24,174 nt of DNA, taken from the NCBI GenBank assembly GCA_020024815.1, contig JAHHTE010000014.1, forward strand, positions 1 through 24,174, written 5' to 3'. Of this stretch, positions 6,403-15,393 are shown in pieces. How positions within the stretch are numbered: the first letter of the stretch is position 1; the number at the start of each line of letters is the position of its first letter. The translations under genes were made by a program, and so were the position numbers. Source of the DNA: Mailhella sp. (lineage in GTDB: Bacteria; Desulfobacterota; Desulfovibrionia; Desulfovibrionales; Desulfovibrionaceae). Under the pieces are notes generated by a model. It was not told the DNA's origin, ran no database searches, and saw nothing but the letters and a program-made list of their open reading frames with translations.

Positions 6403-7596
6403 TTACTCCAAGATTTCAGTAACAACACCAGAACCTACGGTACGGCCACCTTCACGAATAGCGAAACGAAGACCTTGATCCATAGCGATTGGGTTGATAA
6501 GTTCTACGGTGAAAGTAGAGTTATCACCAGGCATTACCATTTCTACGCCTTCTTGAAGAGCGATAGAACCAGTGATGTCAGTAGTACGGAAATAGAATTG
6601 TGGACGATAGCCAGAGAAGAATGGAGTATGACGACCACCTTCTTCTTTACTAAGAACGTACACTTCAGCTTTAAACTTCTTGTGAGGAGTAATTGATTTT
6701 GGAGCAGCAAGAACTTGACCACGTTCTACTTCTTCACGTTTTACACCACGAAGAAGAACACCAACGTTATCACCAGCTTCACCTTGATCAAGAAGTTTAC
6801 GGAACATTTCAACGCCTGTGCAGGTTGAAGTCATAGTATCTTTAATACCTACGATTTCTACTGCATCACCAACTTTGATAACACCTTTTTCTACACGACC
6901 AGTTACAACAGTACCACGACCAGAAATAGAGAAAACGTCTTCGATAGGCATAAGGAATGGTTTATCAACTTCACGTTGTGGATCAGGAATATAATCATCA
7001 CAAGCTTGGAGAAGTTCAAGAATGCATTTTGCATCTTCAGAATCAGCACTATCAGTATTAAGAGCGTTAAGAGCAGAACCTCTAATTACTGGTACGTCAT
7101 CTCCAGGGAAGCCGTTAGCAGTAAGAAGTTCACGCATTTCCATTTCAACGAGTTCGAGAAGCTCAGCATCGTCTACTTGGTCGCATTTGTTCATAAATAC
7201 GATAAGATATGGTACACCAACTTGACGAGCAAGAAGGATATGTTCTTTTGTTTGAGGCATTGGACCATCAGTTGCAGCTACAACGATGATAGCAGCGTCC
7301 ATTTGAGCAGCACCAGTGATCATATTTTTGATATAGTCAGCGTGGCCTGGGCAGTCAACGTGAGCATAGTGACGTTTTTCAGTTTCATATTCTACGTGAG
7401 AAGTAGCAATAGTGATACCACGTTCTTTTTCTTCAGGTGCTTTATCAATACTATTATAATCAATAAATTGACCGTTACCTTTAAGTCCTGCAACTTTGGT
7501 GATAGCAGCAGTCAATGTAGTTTTACCGTGGTCGATGTGACCGATAGTACCAATGTTTACGTGCGGTTTTGTACGCGTAAATTTTTCCTTACCCAT
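6403..7596 (-). CDS. tuf: Elongation factor Tu
   Basis: 397 residues, full length. EF-Tu is the GTPase that delivers aminoacyl-tRNA to the ribosome. The G domain shows GHIDHGKT (G1), the switch [21 protein letters not shown] (G3) and NKCD (G4). Domains 2 and 3 follow with [31 protein letters not shown] and the C-terminal [17 protein letters not shown]. The ATG at 7596 has TAGGAGAC upstream. The 158-base gap after tRNA-Gly contains a small CAGCA-ctt-TGCTG hairpin (7645-7657) but no convincing separate promoter, so tuf is probably expressed with the tRNAs. Confidence 0.98.
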   Translation of the reverse strand: MGKEKFTRTKPHVNIGTIGHIDHGKTTLTAAITKVAGLKGNGQFIDYNSIDKAPEEKERGITIATSHVEYETEKRHYAHVDCPGHADYIKNMITGAAQMDAAIIVVAATDGPMPQTKEHILLARQVGVPYLIVFMNKCDQVDDAELLELVEMEMRELLTANGFPGDDVPVIRGSALNALNTDSADSEDAKCILELLQACDDYIPDPQREVDKPFLMPIEDVFSISGRGTVVTGRVEKGVIKVGDAVEIVGIKDTMTSTCTGVEMFRKLLDQGEAGDNVGVLLRGVKREEVERGQVLAAPKSITPHKKFKAEVYVLSKEEGGRHTPFFSGYRPQFYFRTTDITGSIALQEGVEMVMPGDNSTFTVELINPIAMDQGLRFAIREGGRTVGSGVVTEILE

Positions 7597-7754
7597 GAGA
7601 AGTCTCCTAAAATTGGTTACTTTTTACTATATGTGTTATGCTAGCAGCAAAGTGCTGTTAATCATAAAGTGAGAATCTGTAACCATTACAAATTCTATAT
7701 TGTGTTGACAAGTTATACTGTGGGGAGAAATTAGAACATGATAAGAAATCGGGA

Positions 7755-7830
7755 TGGAGCGGGAAACGAGATTCGAACTCGCAACCCTCAGCTTGGAAGG
7801 CTGACGCTCTAGCCGTTGAGCTATTCCCGC
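7755..7830 (-). tRNA. tRNA-Gly (TCC anticodon)
   Basis: A 76-base cloverleaf with acceptor GCGGGAA/TTCCCGC, discriminator U as normal for bacterial tRNA-Gly, and an encoded CCA. The anticodon loop CTTCCAA gives TCC, reading GGA/GGG. It is the third of three tRNA genes upstream of tuf. Confidence 0.97.
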
Positions 7831-7888
7831 TCAATGCAGTAGTTCCCCGACAGCGCGTACTGTCTCCTACAGCTATACCAGCAAATGC

Positions 7889-7974
7889 TGGTGGTGGGGG
7901 TTGGATTTGAACCAACGAAGTCGGACGACGACAGATTTACAGTCTGTTCCCTTTGGCCACTCGGGAACCCCACC
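7889..7974 (-). tRNA. tRNA-Tyr (GTA anticodon)
   Basis: 86 bases with a long class II variable arm, acceptor GGTGGGG/CCCCACC, discriminator A and encoded CCA. The anticodon loop CTGTAAA gives GTA. The sequence is very close to E. coli tRNA-Tyr, and the gene keeps the E. coli-like position between tRNA-Thr and tRNA-Gly. Confidence 0.97.
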
Positions 7975-8041
7975 ACGCTAACTCTTTCGAGTTTCCGTTG
8001 TTACGGTGCCATTTCTGGCTTTCTCATTGCGAGAAAATATA

Positions 8042-8117
8042 TGGAGCTGGCGATGGGACTTGAACCCGCAACCACCTGATTACAAGTCAGGTGCTCTACC
8101 AATTGAGCTACACCAGC
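8042..8117 (-). tRNA. tRNA-Thr (TGT anticodon)
   Basis: 76 bases with acceptor GCTGGTG/CGCCAGC (one G-T pair), discriminator U and encoded CCA. The anticodon loop CTTGTAA gives TGT, for Thr. It is the first gene of the tRNA-tuf-rpmG-secE-nusG-rplKAJL string, and the promoter lies a few bases upstream. Confidence 0.97.
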
Positions 8118-8124
8118 ATGGAAA

Positions 8125-8155
8125 GTTATATAAACAACTTCAGAAATAAATGCAA
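8125..8155 (-). promoter_or_regulatory. Probable sigma-70 promoter of the tRNA-tuf operon
   Basis: On the minus strand TTGCAT (8155-8150) and TATATA (8132-8127) are separated by 17 bases. A shifted TATAAC also fits the -10. The start point would fall just upstream of tRNA-Thr at 8117, as expected for a stable-RNA promoter. The -35 box is only a moderate match. Confidence 0.5.
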
Positions 8156-8754
8156 GCTTTTTTTTTCAAAACTTTTTATTTAGTCCCTCAGTGCGAAGAT
8201 ATGTATATAAAAACTTTTTCTTCTTGTAAAGTTAATTTTTCATTTTTTTTTGAAAAATTTTTATTTTTTATTATTGTTCCTTGTAATAATTGTATTTTTA
8301 TAAATAACTATTTTCATTTTTAACATACTTATTTATAATTTTACCTTCTTATCAACTCATACGTATTATTTATTTTATCACTACGTTATATTTTATCTTT
8401 ATTTAATAGTTCAACAAGAAGTTAATAGCATTATAATATAATAGAAATTCTATCTTTCCTTTTTGCTTACTCTTTTAATCATATTTCTATAACTACTTTA
8501 TCACACTATTATTAATATAAAAGAGGTACAATTATATCATATAATAAATGTATATAATCTCTTTTACTACATTACATATATTGTTTATTTTGATTTGCAA
8601 CTACTTTTTATTATTAACAAGTAAATTTATTTTCCAACTTATTGTTTTTTTTATTATTAATCATTCATTACATATTAACAAAGCATACAAATAGTATTTT
8701 GCAACAAATAACTAATCATAACTTTTAAATTACAACATTATAATTTATTTCACT
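8156..8754. other. AT-rich intergenic region, no gene seen
   Basis: About 600 bases lie between the tRNA-tuf promoter and the bamA terminator. They are extremely AT-rich, with many T and A runs. I find no plausible reading frame with a ribosome binding site on either strand, no tRNA-like fold and no IS motif. In relatives bamA is usually followed by ompH/skp and lpxD. Nothing recognisable of them remains, so this may be eroded DNA. Confidence 0.6.
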
Positions 8755-8789
8755 TAAAAAAAAACGTTTTGGATTAACCAAAACGTTTT
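8755..8789 (-). terminator. Intrinsic terminator after bamA
   Basis: On the minus strand AAAACGTTTTGG-ttaat-CCAAAACGTTTT forms a perfect 12-base-pair stem, followed by a run of T. It lies about 55 bases past the bamA stop. A second small stem, TAACACT/AGTGTTA (8802-8820), lies between them. It ends the lysS-lol-bamA transcript. Confidence 0.9.
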
Positions 8790-8842
8790 TCATGAAACAA
8801 GTAACACTGATTTAGTGTTATTAACTCCAACAAATTATTTTA

Positions 8843-11473
8843 TTAAAAAGCTCTTCCCATAGTAAATTCAAATCTACCATTTAAATCTTGTCCCGCAGAA
8901 CCTTTAGTAAATGGAACACCGTATGCAAAACGTAAATCACCTAATGGTGAATTCCATCTTACTTCTAATCCACTAGAGTAATAATTTTTATCAAAAAGAT
9001 TATCATGTTTTTCATCTACTGTGCTTGCGTAGTCAAAAAATGGAACCAATGAAATACTATATTCTTCACTTACACGCCAAATATATTCAAGTGATCCATA
9101 AAAAGCTTGTGTAGCACCAATTACTTCACCTGTTCGTTTATCACGTGGAGAAGCATCTTCATAATCATAACCACGTAATGTTGTCATACCACCAACATAA
9201 ATACGTTCAAATACTGGGATTGTATTATTTCCATTTTTGAAAACACCTGCCCCAGTTCCACGAGCATGTAAAACATGGTTTTCAGTTAATCCATAATAAA
9301 AACCATAGGAACCACGAAGCTTAATAAAATTATCACTACCTCCAATTATGCCACCACCGTAATCAATATAAATACTTTCTTTTGTTCCTCGTGTTGGATG
9401 ACGATAATCATTTGTAGTATCACGAACAATACCTACACTTGCAACACTTGCCCAGTTTTCACCTTCATATTCTTTAATCGTAAAACTTGCATTAGGTGCA
9501 ACATTATATAATTCATAATATTCTAAACGATAATTAAGAAGTAATTTGGTATATTCACCCAATGGATAAAATAATCCTAATTCTGTACCTGTTGTTTTTT
9601 TATCAAAATCTGACCATTCATATTCTTCAGAATATACACTTGCAGAAAAACCTAAATTAGTATCATTAATTCTAGGGTTCACAAAATAACCACGAATAGA
9701 ATTCTTTTTACTTGATACATAACCTGTTAAACCAACAGAATAACCTTTACCCCATAAATTATCTTTTTGAATATTTGCACTTAACCCAATGTTATCATAT
9801 GTTGAATAACCAATACCAAGTCCTATTTTACCTGTTTCATTTTCAGTTACAGACAATTTCATATCGACTTCCCCTGTTTCACCAGTGGGAAGTAAATCAA
9901 CATTAACATCTTTAAAATAATTTAACATTTTAAGACGCTCAACAGAACGGCGAACTTTTTGTCCATCATATTGTTGCCCATCTGCTAAACGTAATTCACG
10001 TAAAATAACGTTATCGCGAGTATCGGTATTACCTTCTAAAATAATATTTCTTATATAAACACGTTCTTTTGGATCTAAAATATAAAAAACATCAACAGTG
10101 CCTTCAACTTTATTTATTGGAGTATCCACACCAACTTCAGCAAAAGCATAGCCAAATTCAGTATACAATTCTTTTAGTTTTTGCACATCATCTTGCATTG
10201 TTTTAAGATTGAAATATACATCATCATCTTTAACATTATCAAGTTTAATTAATTGATACAGATCATCAGTTGACTTTAATAAATCTCCTCTAAACCCTAC
10301 TTCACCTATTTTATAACGAATACCAGATGATACTTCAAAGTTTACTACAATACCATCTGTTTCATATAAAACTTCTGGTTGTGCTACAATAGCATCTAAA
10401 TAACCATTTTGAACTAAATAAGCTTGGATTTGTTGTGTATCACCAGCAATATCTTCTTCTTTTAAAATACCTTGCTTAGTAAACCAAGAAAACATATTAT
10501 GTTTTGAAATTTTAGTAATTTTACGAAGTTCATCTTGTAAATCTTCATCAACTCCAATCATATTAACTTCTTTAATATAAAGTTTATTGCCTGAAGTTAC
10601 GTTTAAAATAAGATTTACACCTTTATTATTATCAAGAGGTTTTACTTCATGTTGAATTTCAACTAAATAATAACCTTGCTTACGATATAATTCTTTTACA
10701 ATTTCAAGATCTTCTAATAAAGTTTTTTCATTAAGAACATTACCTTGTTGTAAAGACATTGCTCCTACAACTTCTTTTTCTTCTATCTCATCAGATCCAC
10801 GTACACTAATAGCATTAATTCTTGGTTTTTCTGCAACTTGCACAATTAATACATCACCCATACCTTTATTTTCAATATAGGTAGTTACATCATCAAAAAA
10901 ACCCATTGCCCATACATTTTGTAAATCTTCTTCTAATTTTTCTGCATTAATTTTATCACCTACTTGAGAAGATAAAACTTTTTTAATTCTTTCAGGGTCA
11001 ATTAATACCGCACCACGTACTTGAATATCTTGAATTCCACCTTTAGTTCTTATGGAACGAACAAAAGTTTTAGCTGAATCATTAATAACAGATGAAAGAC
11101 TTAATAAACTTGTGCCTTGTTGTGTAAGAGGTCTTGCCATATCTGACCGTACATCAACAAAACGCATATCCATATTAAAACTTTCACCAATTTGACTATA
11201 TGTTCCATACAACACATAATCAGCACCAGTATTCCTACCTACTGCACGTGCTTTTTTCACTGAATTAACACTACTATTACTTTTTATAACTGTAATACCT
11301 TGTTTTCTAAAACTAGTAGTAAAAAGTTCATTAATTGAAGCAACAAGGTTTGTCTTACCTTGTGCATTTATACTAAAAGGCAGTAAAAGGACTTTAGTTG
11401 CTGCTTCGGCATTACCAACTAAAGTAAAAATCATAGTAAAAGCAAAAACTAATTTAATAAGTTTTTTGTTCAT
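8843..11473 (-). CDS. bamA: Outer membrane protein assembly factor BamA with extra N-terminal domain
   Basis: 876 residues from the ATG at 11473. BamA is the central channel of the BAM complex, folding beta-barrel proteins into the outer membrane. A signal peptide (1-24, ending AEA) is followed by about 120 residues not found in E. coli BamA. This part (KVLLLPFSIN..., TGADYVLYGTYSQIGES) resembles the TolB-N/FlgO/CsgG type of alpha/beta domain. POTRA repeats run from about 147 (IQDIQVRGAVLIDPERI) to about 545, and the barrel fills the rest. The LRGYDY of the lid loop corresponds to the conserved VRGF motif, and the last residue is Phe, the usual barrel end signal. The start overlaps lolD by 20 bases. 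A TTG four codons upstream is possible but less likely. Confidence 0.94.
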   Translation of the reverse strand: MNKKLIKLVFAFTMIFTLVGNAEAATKVLLLPFSINAQGKTNLVASINELFTTSFRKQGITVIKSNSSVNSVKKARAVGRNTGADYVLYGTYSQIGESFNMDMRFVDVRSDMARPLTQQGTSLLSLSSVINDSAKTFVRSIRTKGGIQDIQVRGAVLIDPERIKKVLSSQVGDKINAEKLEEDLQNVWAMGFFDDVTTYIENKGMGDVLIVQVAEKPRINAISVRGSDEIEEKEVVGAMSLQQGNVLNEKTLLEDLEIVKELYRKQGYYLVEIQHEVKPLDNNKGVNLILNVTSGNKLYIKEVNMIGVDEDLQDELRKITKISKHNMFSWFTKQGILKEEDIAGDTQQIQAYLVQNGYLDAIVAQPEVLYETDGIVVNFEVSSGIRYKIGEVGFRGDLLKSTDDLYQLIKLDNVKDDDVYFNLKTMQDDVQKLKELYTEFGYAFAEVGVDTPINKVEGTVDVFYILDPKERVYIRNIILEGNTDTRDNVILRELRLADGQQYDGQKVRRSVERLKMLNYFKDVNVDLLPTGETGEVDMKLSVTENETGKIGLGIGYSTYDNIGLSANIQKDNLWGKGYSVGLTGYVSSKKNSIRGYFVNPRINDTNLGFSASVYSEEYEWSDFDKKTTGTELGLFYPLGEYTKLLLNYRLEYYELYNVAPNASFTIKEYEGENWASVASVGIVRDTTNDYRHPTRGTKESIYIDYGGGIIGGSDNFIKLRGSYGFYYGLTENHVLHARGTGAGVFKNGNNTIPVFERIYVGGMTTLRGYDYEDASPRDKRTGEVIGATQAFYGSLEYIWRVSEEYSISLVPFFDYASTVDEKHDNLFDKNYYSSGLEVRWNSPLGDLRFAYGVPFTKGSAGQDLNGRFEFTMGRAF

Positions 11474-12134
11474 AAAATTTTCCAACCTTCAATTCAAGTA
11501 CACGATGCATTTGATATGCTATTTCTGTATTATGGGTAACCATAATCAAAGCCATCTTTTTTTCTTTATTTAATTCCATCAAAATATTAATTATCTGTTC
11601 ACCTGTTTTTTCATCTAAATTCCCTGTTGGTTCATCAGCCAATAAAACTTTTGGTGAAAGTAAAACAGCTCGTGCTATTGCTGCTCTTTGTTTTTCTCCA
11701 CCAGATAATGTACTAACTAAATGATTAGCTCTATCTTTTAATCCTACTTTTTCAAGAAATTCATAAGCCAAAGCCAATGCTTCTTTTTTATGCATTCCTG
11801 AAATAAGTGCTTGCATAGCTACATTTTCAACAGTAGTAAATTCAGGTAATAAATGATGAAATTGAAAAACAAATCCCATTTGCTTGTTTCTTATATGATT
11901 TTTTTCTTTTTCAGGTAATGTATGTATATTTTTTCCTAAAAACAAAATTTCTCCTGAACTTGGATTATCAAGACCTGCCAATGTATGCAAAAAGGTTGAT
12001 TTTCCACTTCCAGAACTCCCTAAGATAGCAAGCAACTCCCCTTCTTCAATAGAAAAATTTACATTATCTAAAATACAAATTTCTTCTTGTAAAGTTGTAA
12101 TTGTTTTACAAACATTATTCAAGGTATAAAGCAT
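11454..12134 (-). CDS. lolD: Lipoprotein-releasing ABC transporter ATP-binding protein LolD
   Basis: 226 residues. LolD is the ATPase of the inner-membrane LolCDE complex, which extracts lipoproteins destined for the outer membrane. It shows Walker A GSSGSGKST near residue 39, the Q-loop in FQFHHLLPEFTTVENV, signature LSGGEKQR, Walker B VLLADEPTGNLDE and the H-loop MVTHN. The FQFHHLLPEFTTVEN region is typical of LolD within the MacB-like ABC family. The start ATG shares one base with the stop of the upstream permease gene (TAATG). Its own end overlaps bamA by 20 bases, so all three are probably translationally coupled. Confidence 0.93.
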   Translation of the reverse strand: MLYTLNNVCKTITTLQEEICILDNVNFSIEEGELLAILGSSGSGKSTFLHTLAGLDNPSSGEILFLGKNIHTLPEKEKNHIRNKQMGFVFQFHHLLPEFTTVENVAMQALISGMHKKEALALAYEFLEKVGLKDRANHLVSTLSGGEKQRAAIARAVLLSPKVLLADEPTGNLDEKTGEQIINILMELNKEKKMALIMVTHNTEIAYQMHRVLELKVGKFYEQKTY

Positions 12135-13384
12135 TATTCATACCTCAATGCTTCTGCTGGAACAAGTTTAGCTGCTTGCCGAGCAGGATAAATAGTTGCA
12201 AGAAAACACATAAACATTGATGCTAGCCCAATTAATGCAGTATCTGCAAAACTTATCAATACAGGTAAATGATCAGAAGCATATACTCCAGCAGGTAATT
12301 CAATAAATTGATATTTTTTTAATAAAAATGCCAAAGTCAAACCACCTATATAACCAATAAGAGTTCCCATAAAGCCAATAATCGTACCTTGCAACATAAA
12401 AATCTTACGTATAGAGGAACTACTTGCCCCCATAGACATTAATATTGCAATATCTTTAGTTTTTTCCATTACAAGCATTACAAGTGAAGTTATAATTGAA
12501 AAAGACCCAACTAAAACAATTAACGCCAAAACAATAAACATTCCAATACGTTCAAGTTGTAATGCAGCAAATAAACCAGCATTAATATCTATCCAATTTT
12601 TTGCATATAAATAATCAGGTAATTTTTTTTGTAATTCTTGCGTAAATTCCTTTGCTTTCATGGGGTCTTTAAGAAAAATTTCAATGCCTGTAATACGACC
12701 TTTAGGAACACCAATAAGATCACGAGCTGATTGCAAAGAAACAAAAGCTAAACGATTATCATAATCATTTAACCCAGTTTTAAAAATACCTGCAACTCTA
12801 TATGCAACAATTTTAGGAACAAAACCTGCTGTTGTACGTTCCCCACTTGGAGACATTAGATTTATTCTACTACCAACTTGCAAACCAAATCTACTAGCCA
12901 AATCTTCACCAACAACAATACCTTGAGCACCATGTGGACGAATAAGATCATCAAGACTACCAGCTTTTAAATGCTGTAACATGGTAAGAGCTTCATCTGC
13001 ATTTTTAGGTTCAATACCTCGAATGATTAAACCTGTTGCTCCTCTTGGACTTGAAAATAAAACTTCTGTATATAAAAATGGAGTAGCAGAACGTACTTGT
13101 GAAAGTGATTTTATCTCTTTCACTAAATCTACGTATCCACCACTCCCATTTTCATTAACATCTAATAATTCTGGAGCTAAACTTTGTACAAAAGCATGAG
13201 AATTTGCACCTAAAATTTTATTTCTAATATCCTCTGTAAATCCATTATACACTCCCATAACAACAACTAATGCACCTACTCCTATGGCAACGCCAAGAAC
13301 AGACATTATAGAAATAACAGAAATAAATGCTTGTTGTCTTTTTGAAAAAAGATAACGAAGTGCAATAAAAAGTTCAAACCCCAT
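12134..13384 (-). CDS. Lipoprotein-releasing system permease LolC/LolE
   Basis: 416 residues with the layout of LolC/LolE permeases. An N-terminal ALRYLFSKRQQAFISVISIMSVLGVAIGVGALVVVM transmembrane start is followed by a large periplasmic domain (about 50-265) and an FtsX-like C-terminal half with three more spans (about 275-300, 320-350, 370-400). It ends in ATIYPARQAAKLVPAEALRYE, the usual end of this family. Only one permease gene is present beside lolD. A single LolC/E-type subunit may therefore form a homodimer (often called LolF), or a second gene lies elsewhere. It starts 12 bases after lysS. Confidence 0.9.
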   Translation of the reverse strand: MGFELFIALRYLFSKRQQAFISVISIMSVLGVAIGVGALVVVMGVYNGFTEDIRNKILGANSHAFVQSLAPELLDVNENGSGGYVDLVKEIKSLSQVRSATPFLYTEVLFSSPRGATGLIIRGIEPKNADEALTMLQHLKAGSLDDLIRPHGAQGIVVGEDLASRFGLQVGSRINLMSPSGERTTAGFVPKIVAYRVAGIFKTGLNDYDNRLAFVSLQSARDLIGVPKGRITGIEIFLKDPMKAKEFTQELQKKLPDYLYAKNWIDINAGLFAALQLERIGMFIVLALIVLVGSFSIITSLVMLVMEKTKDIAILMSMGASSSSIRKIFMLQGTIIGFMGTLIGYIGGLTLAFLLKKYQFIELPAGVYASDHLPVLISFADTALIGLASMFMCFLATIYPARQAAKLVPAEALRYE

Positions 13385-13396
13385 TACTCACCACAA

Positions 13397-14977
13397 TTAT
13401 AATTCATGTCGTAAGTGAGGGAAGAAAATTACCTCACGAATAGAAGGTGAATCAGTTAAAAGCATAACTAGACGGTCAATACCTACACCTTGACCTGCGG
13501 TTGGAGGCATACCATATTCTAAAGCTCTAAGATAATCATCATCAAGTGGGCAAGCTTCTTCATCACCAGCTGCTTTTGCTTCCATTTGTTTTTGGAAACG
13601 TAAACGTTGGTCAACTGGATCATTTAATTCAGAAAAAGCATTTGCCATTTCACCACCAGCAATAAAAAGTTCAAAACGATCAGTAAGTTCTGGGTTATCA
13701 TCATTTCTTCTTGCAAGAGGAGAAATTTCAGCAGGATAATAATAAATAAATGTTGGTTGAATAAGTTTTGGTTCAACATCAATATCAAAAATCATTGATT
13801 GTAATTTCCCAATACCACAATTTTCAACATCTTTTTCACCGCGAGAAATAAGATACCCTTTAACTGCTTCCATATCATTATAAAATTCAGGTTTATGACC
13901 ACCTATTTTTTCTAATGAATCATGGAAAGTAATGCGATTCCATTTTCCTTTTGTTAAATCAATTTCTTGTTCTTGATATGTTACAACTGTTGAGCCACAA
14001 ACCGTTTGTGCAATTCTTGAAAATAAATCTTCTGTAAGATCCATTAAATCCCAAAATGTTGCATAAGCCCAATAAAATTCACACATGGTAAATTCAGGAT
14101 TATGTCTTGTATCAGTACCTTCATTCCTAAAAGAACGGTTAATTTCAAAAACTTTTTCTAAACCACCAACAATAAGTCGTTTTAAATAAAGTTCAGGAGC
14201 AATACGAAGATACAATTCCATATCAAGAGCATTATGGTGTGTTACAAATGGACGAGCAGCAGCACCACCTGCCAAGGGGTGCATCATTGGAGTTTCCACT
14301 TCAATAAAATCATGCTCCTCCATAAAATTTCTAAATTCACGCACAATGCGAGAACGTTTACGGAAAACATCACGAGCTTTTGGATTAACAATTAAATCAA
14401 CATAGCGTTGACGAAAACGCATTTCAACATTAGTAAGCCCAGCATGTTTATCAGGTAAAGGACGGAATGATTTAGAAAGTAATTGAATATAAGTACAAGA
14501 AAGTGTAAGCTCACCTGTTTTGGTACGGAATAATGTTCCTTTTACTCCGATAATATCACCAACATCTAATTTTTTAAAAACTTTAAAACTTTCTTCATCA
14601 AGACGTGCTTTATCAGCATAGCATTGCAAACGTCCTGTTCTATCTTGCAAGTGAAAGAAAATAACCTTACCAAAGGAGCGAGATGAAACCATGCGACCAG
14701 CTAAAACAAAAACTGTATCAATAGCTTCTAATTCTTCAGCACTGTACCCTTCAAATTCTGCTCTAATAACTCCGCAGCTATCTTCTTTTTTAAAACCATT
14801 TGGAAAAAGTGGAACACCTAAGTCCCAAATATCACATGATTTAGCAACGCAGTTTTTAATAACTTCGTTAAGCTCGCCACGTTCTTGAAAACTTTCAAGC
14901 ATTGGCATGAAATAAGGAACATGTTCAGAATGACTAGCAATTTTAATTGCTTTATTACTCTTATTTGGGGTACTCAC
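13397..14977 (-). CDS. lysS: Lysine--tRNA ligase, class II
   Basis: 526 residues from a GTG at 14977. It charges tRNA-Lys. The N-terminal OB-fold anticodon-binding domain shows VFVLAGRMVSSRSFGKVIFFHLQD and the KTGELTL segment. The class II catalytic domain shows motif 2 FRNEGTDTRHNPEFTMCEFYWAY from residue 283 and motif 3 GVGIDRLVMLLTDSPSIREVIFFP from about 497. The frame is open upstream to 15061, but those residues are unlike the family. The GTG has TTGGAG about eight bases before it and lies downstream of a good promoter. It leads the lol-bamA genes, an order also known in Desulfovibrio. Confidence 0.95.
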   Translation of the reverse strand: MSTPNKSNKAIKIASHSEHVPYFMPMLESFQERGELNEVIKNCVAKSCDIWDLGVPLFPNGFKKEDSCGVIRAEFEGYSAEELEAIDTVFVLAGRMVSSRSFGKVIFFHLQDRTGRLQCYADKARLDEESFKVFKKLDVGDIIGVKGTLFRTKTGELTLSCTYIQLLSKSFRPLPDKHAGLTNVEMRFRQRYVDLIVNPKARDVFRKRSRIVREFRNFMEEHDFIEVETPMMHPLAGGAAARPFVTHHNALDMELYLRIAPELYLKRLIVGGLEKVFEINRSFRNEGTDTRHNPEFTMCEFYWAYATFWDLMDLTEDLFSRIAQTVCGSTVVTYQEQEIDLTKGKWNRITFHDSLEKIGGHKPEFYNDMEAVKGYLISRGEKDVENCGIGKLQSMIFDIDVEPKLIQPTFIYYYPAEISPLARRNDDNPELTDRFELFIAGGEMANAFSELNDPVDQRLRFQKQMEAKAAGDEEACPLDDDYLRALEYGMPPTAGQGVGIDRLVMLLTDSPSIREVIFFPHLRHEL

Positions 14978-15023
14978 AATTAAACTCCAACAAATAAATA
15001 AATTGATAAGGTATGAATAAAAA

Positions 15024-15052
15024 ATATTATTTAATTTATGCACGATAGTCAA
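15024..15052 (-). promoter_or_regulatory. Probable sigma-70 promoter of lysS
   Basis: On the minus strand TTGACT (15052-15047) and TAATAT (15029-15024) are spaced by 17 bases. This would start transcription near 15016, about 40 bases before the lysS GTG. It supports the chosen start at 14977, because the longer frame would begin upstream of the promoter. Confidence 0.6.
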
Positions 15053-15253
15053 GCTAAACAACTATTATTTTTTTATTCTCTTTTTAAATAACATTCATTA
15101 CACTTTCAATATGTTGTTTTATTTGTGAAATATATCTTCATATTGTAAAAATTTTATAGCATTAATACAATAATTAAAATATAGTTATTTATATGTTGAG
15201 TAAATTATAAGTATAAGTTTTAAATTTATAAAACTTTTTTTAAATTTAATTTA

Positions 15254-15283
15254 TTGACAACTACACATATTACAAGTTATTTT
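15254..15283 (+). promoter_or_regulatory. Possible promoter of guaB leader
   Basis: A perfect -35 box TTGACA (15254-15259) is followed after 18 bases by TATTTT (15278-15283), a weak -10. Transcription would begin near 15290, so the leader would be about 100 bases and include the terminator-like hairpin at 15319-15348. Confidence 0.4.
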
Positions 15284-15318
15284 CTTTCATTGTTTTTATT
15301 TTTAATGTTTTTAAATGT

Positions 15319-15348
15319 AAACGCTTTGTACCTGATACAAGCGTTTTT
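15319..15348 (+). terminator. Terminator-like hairpin in the guaB leader
   Basis: AAACGCTTTGTA-cctga-TACAAGCGTTT forms an 11-base-pair stem with one bulged T, followed by TTTTTATTT on the plus strand. It ends about 45 bases before the guaB start. No plus-strand gene precedes it, since lysS is divergent, so it most likely acts on transcripts beginning in this gap. On the minus strand no T run follows, so it is not a lysS element. It could be an attenuator for guaBA or the end of a tiny transcript. Confidence 0.6.
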
Positions 15349-15393
15349 ATTTAATAATAACCTTTTATCCTAAAGAAAAAGGGAGACGGTATC

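Larger units (their letters stand above)
14978..15393. other. Divergent lysS/guaB intergenic region
   Basis: 416 bases separate the divergent lysS and guaB. The lysS side holds the promoter at 15024-15052. The guaB side holds a promoter candidate at 15254-15283 and a terminator-like hairpin at 15319-15348. Between 15053 and 15253 the DNA is very AT-rich, and I see no gene, repeat or clear operator. Confidence 0.7.

Noticed and set aside
7658..8079. Frames of 64-85 codons overlapping the tRNA-Tyr, tRNA-Gly and tRNA-Thr genes
   Set aside because: They run through clear cloverleaf tRNA genes. Their peptides ('GVGFEPTKS', 'MGLEPATT') are the familiar spurious translations of reversed tRNA sequence.
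14978..15061. Upstream extension of lysS to 15061
   Set aside because: The added residues are hydrophobic and unlike LysRS, and they run across the probable promoter at 15024-15052.
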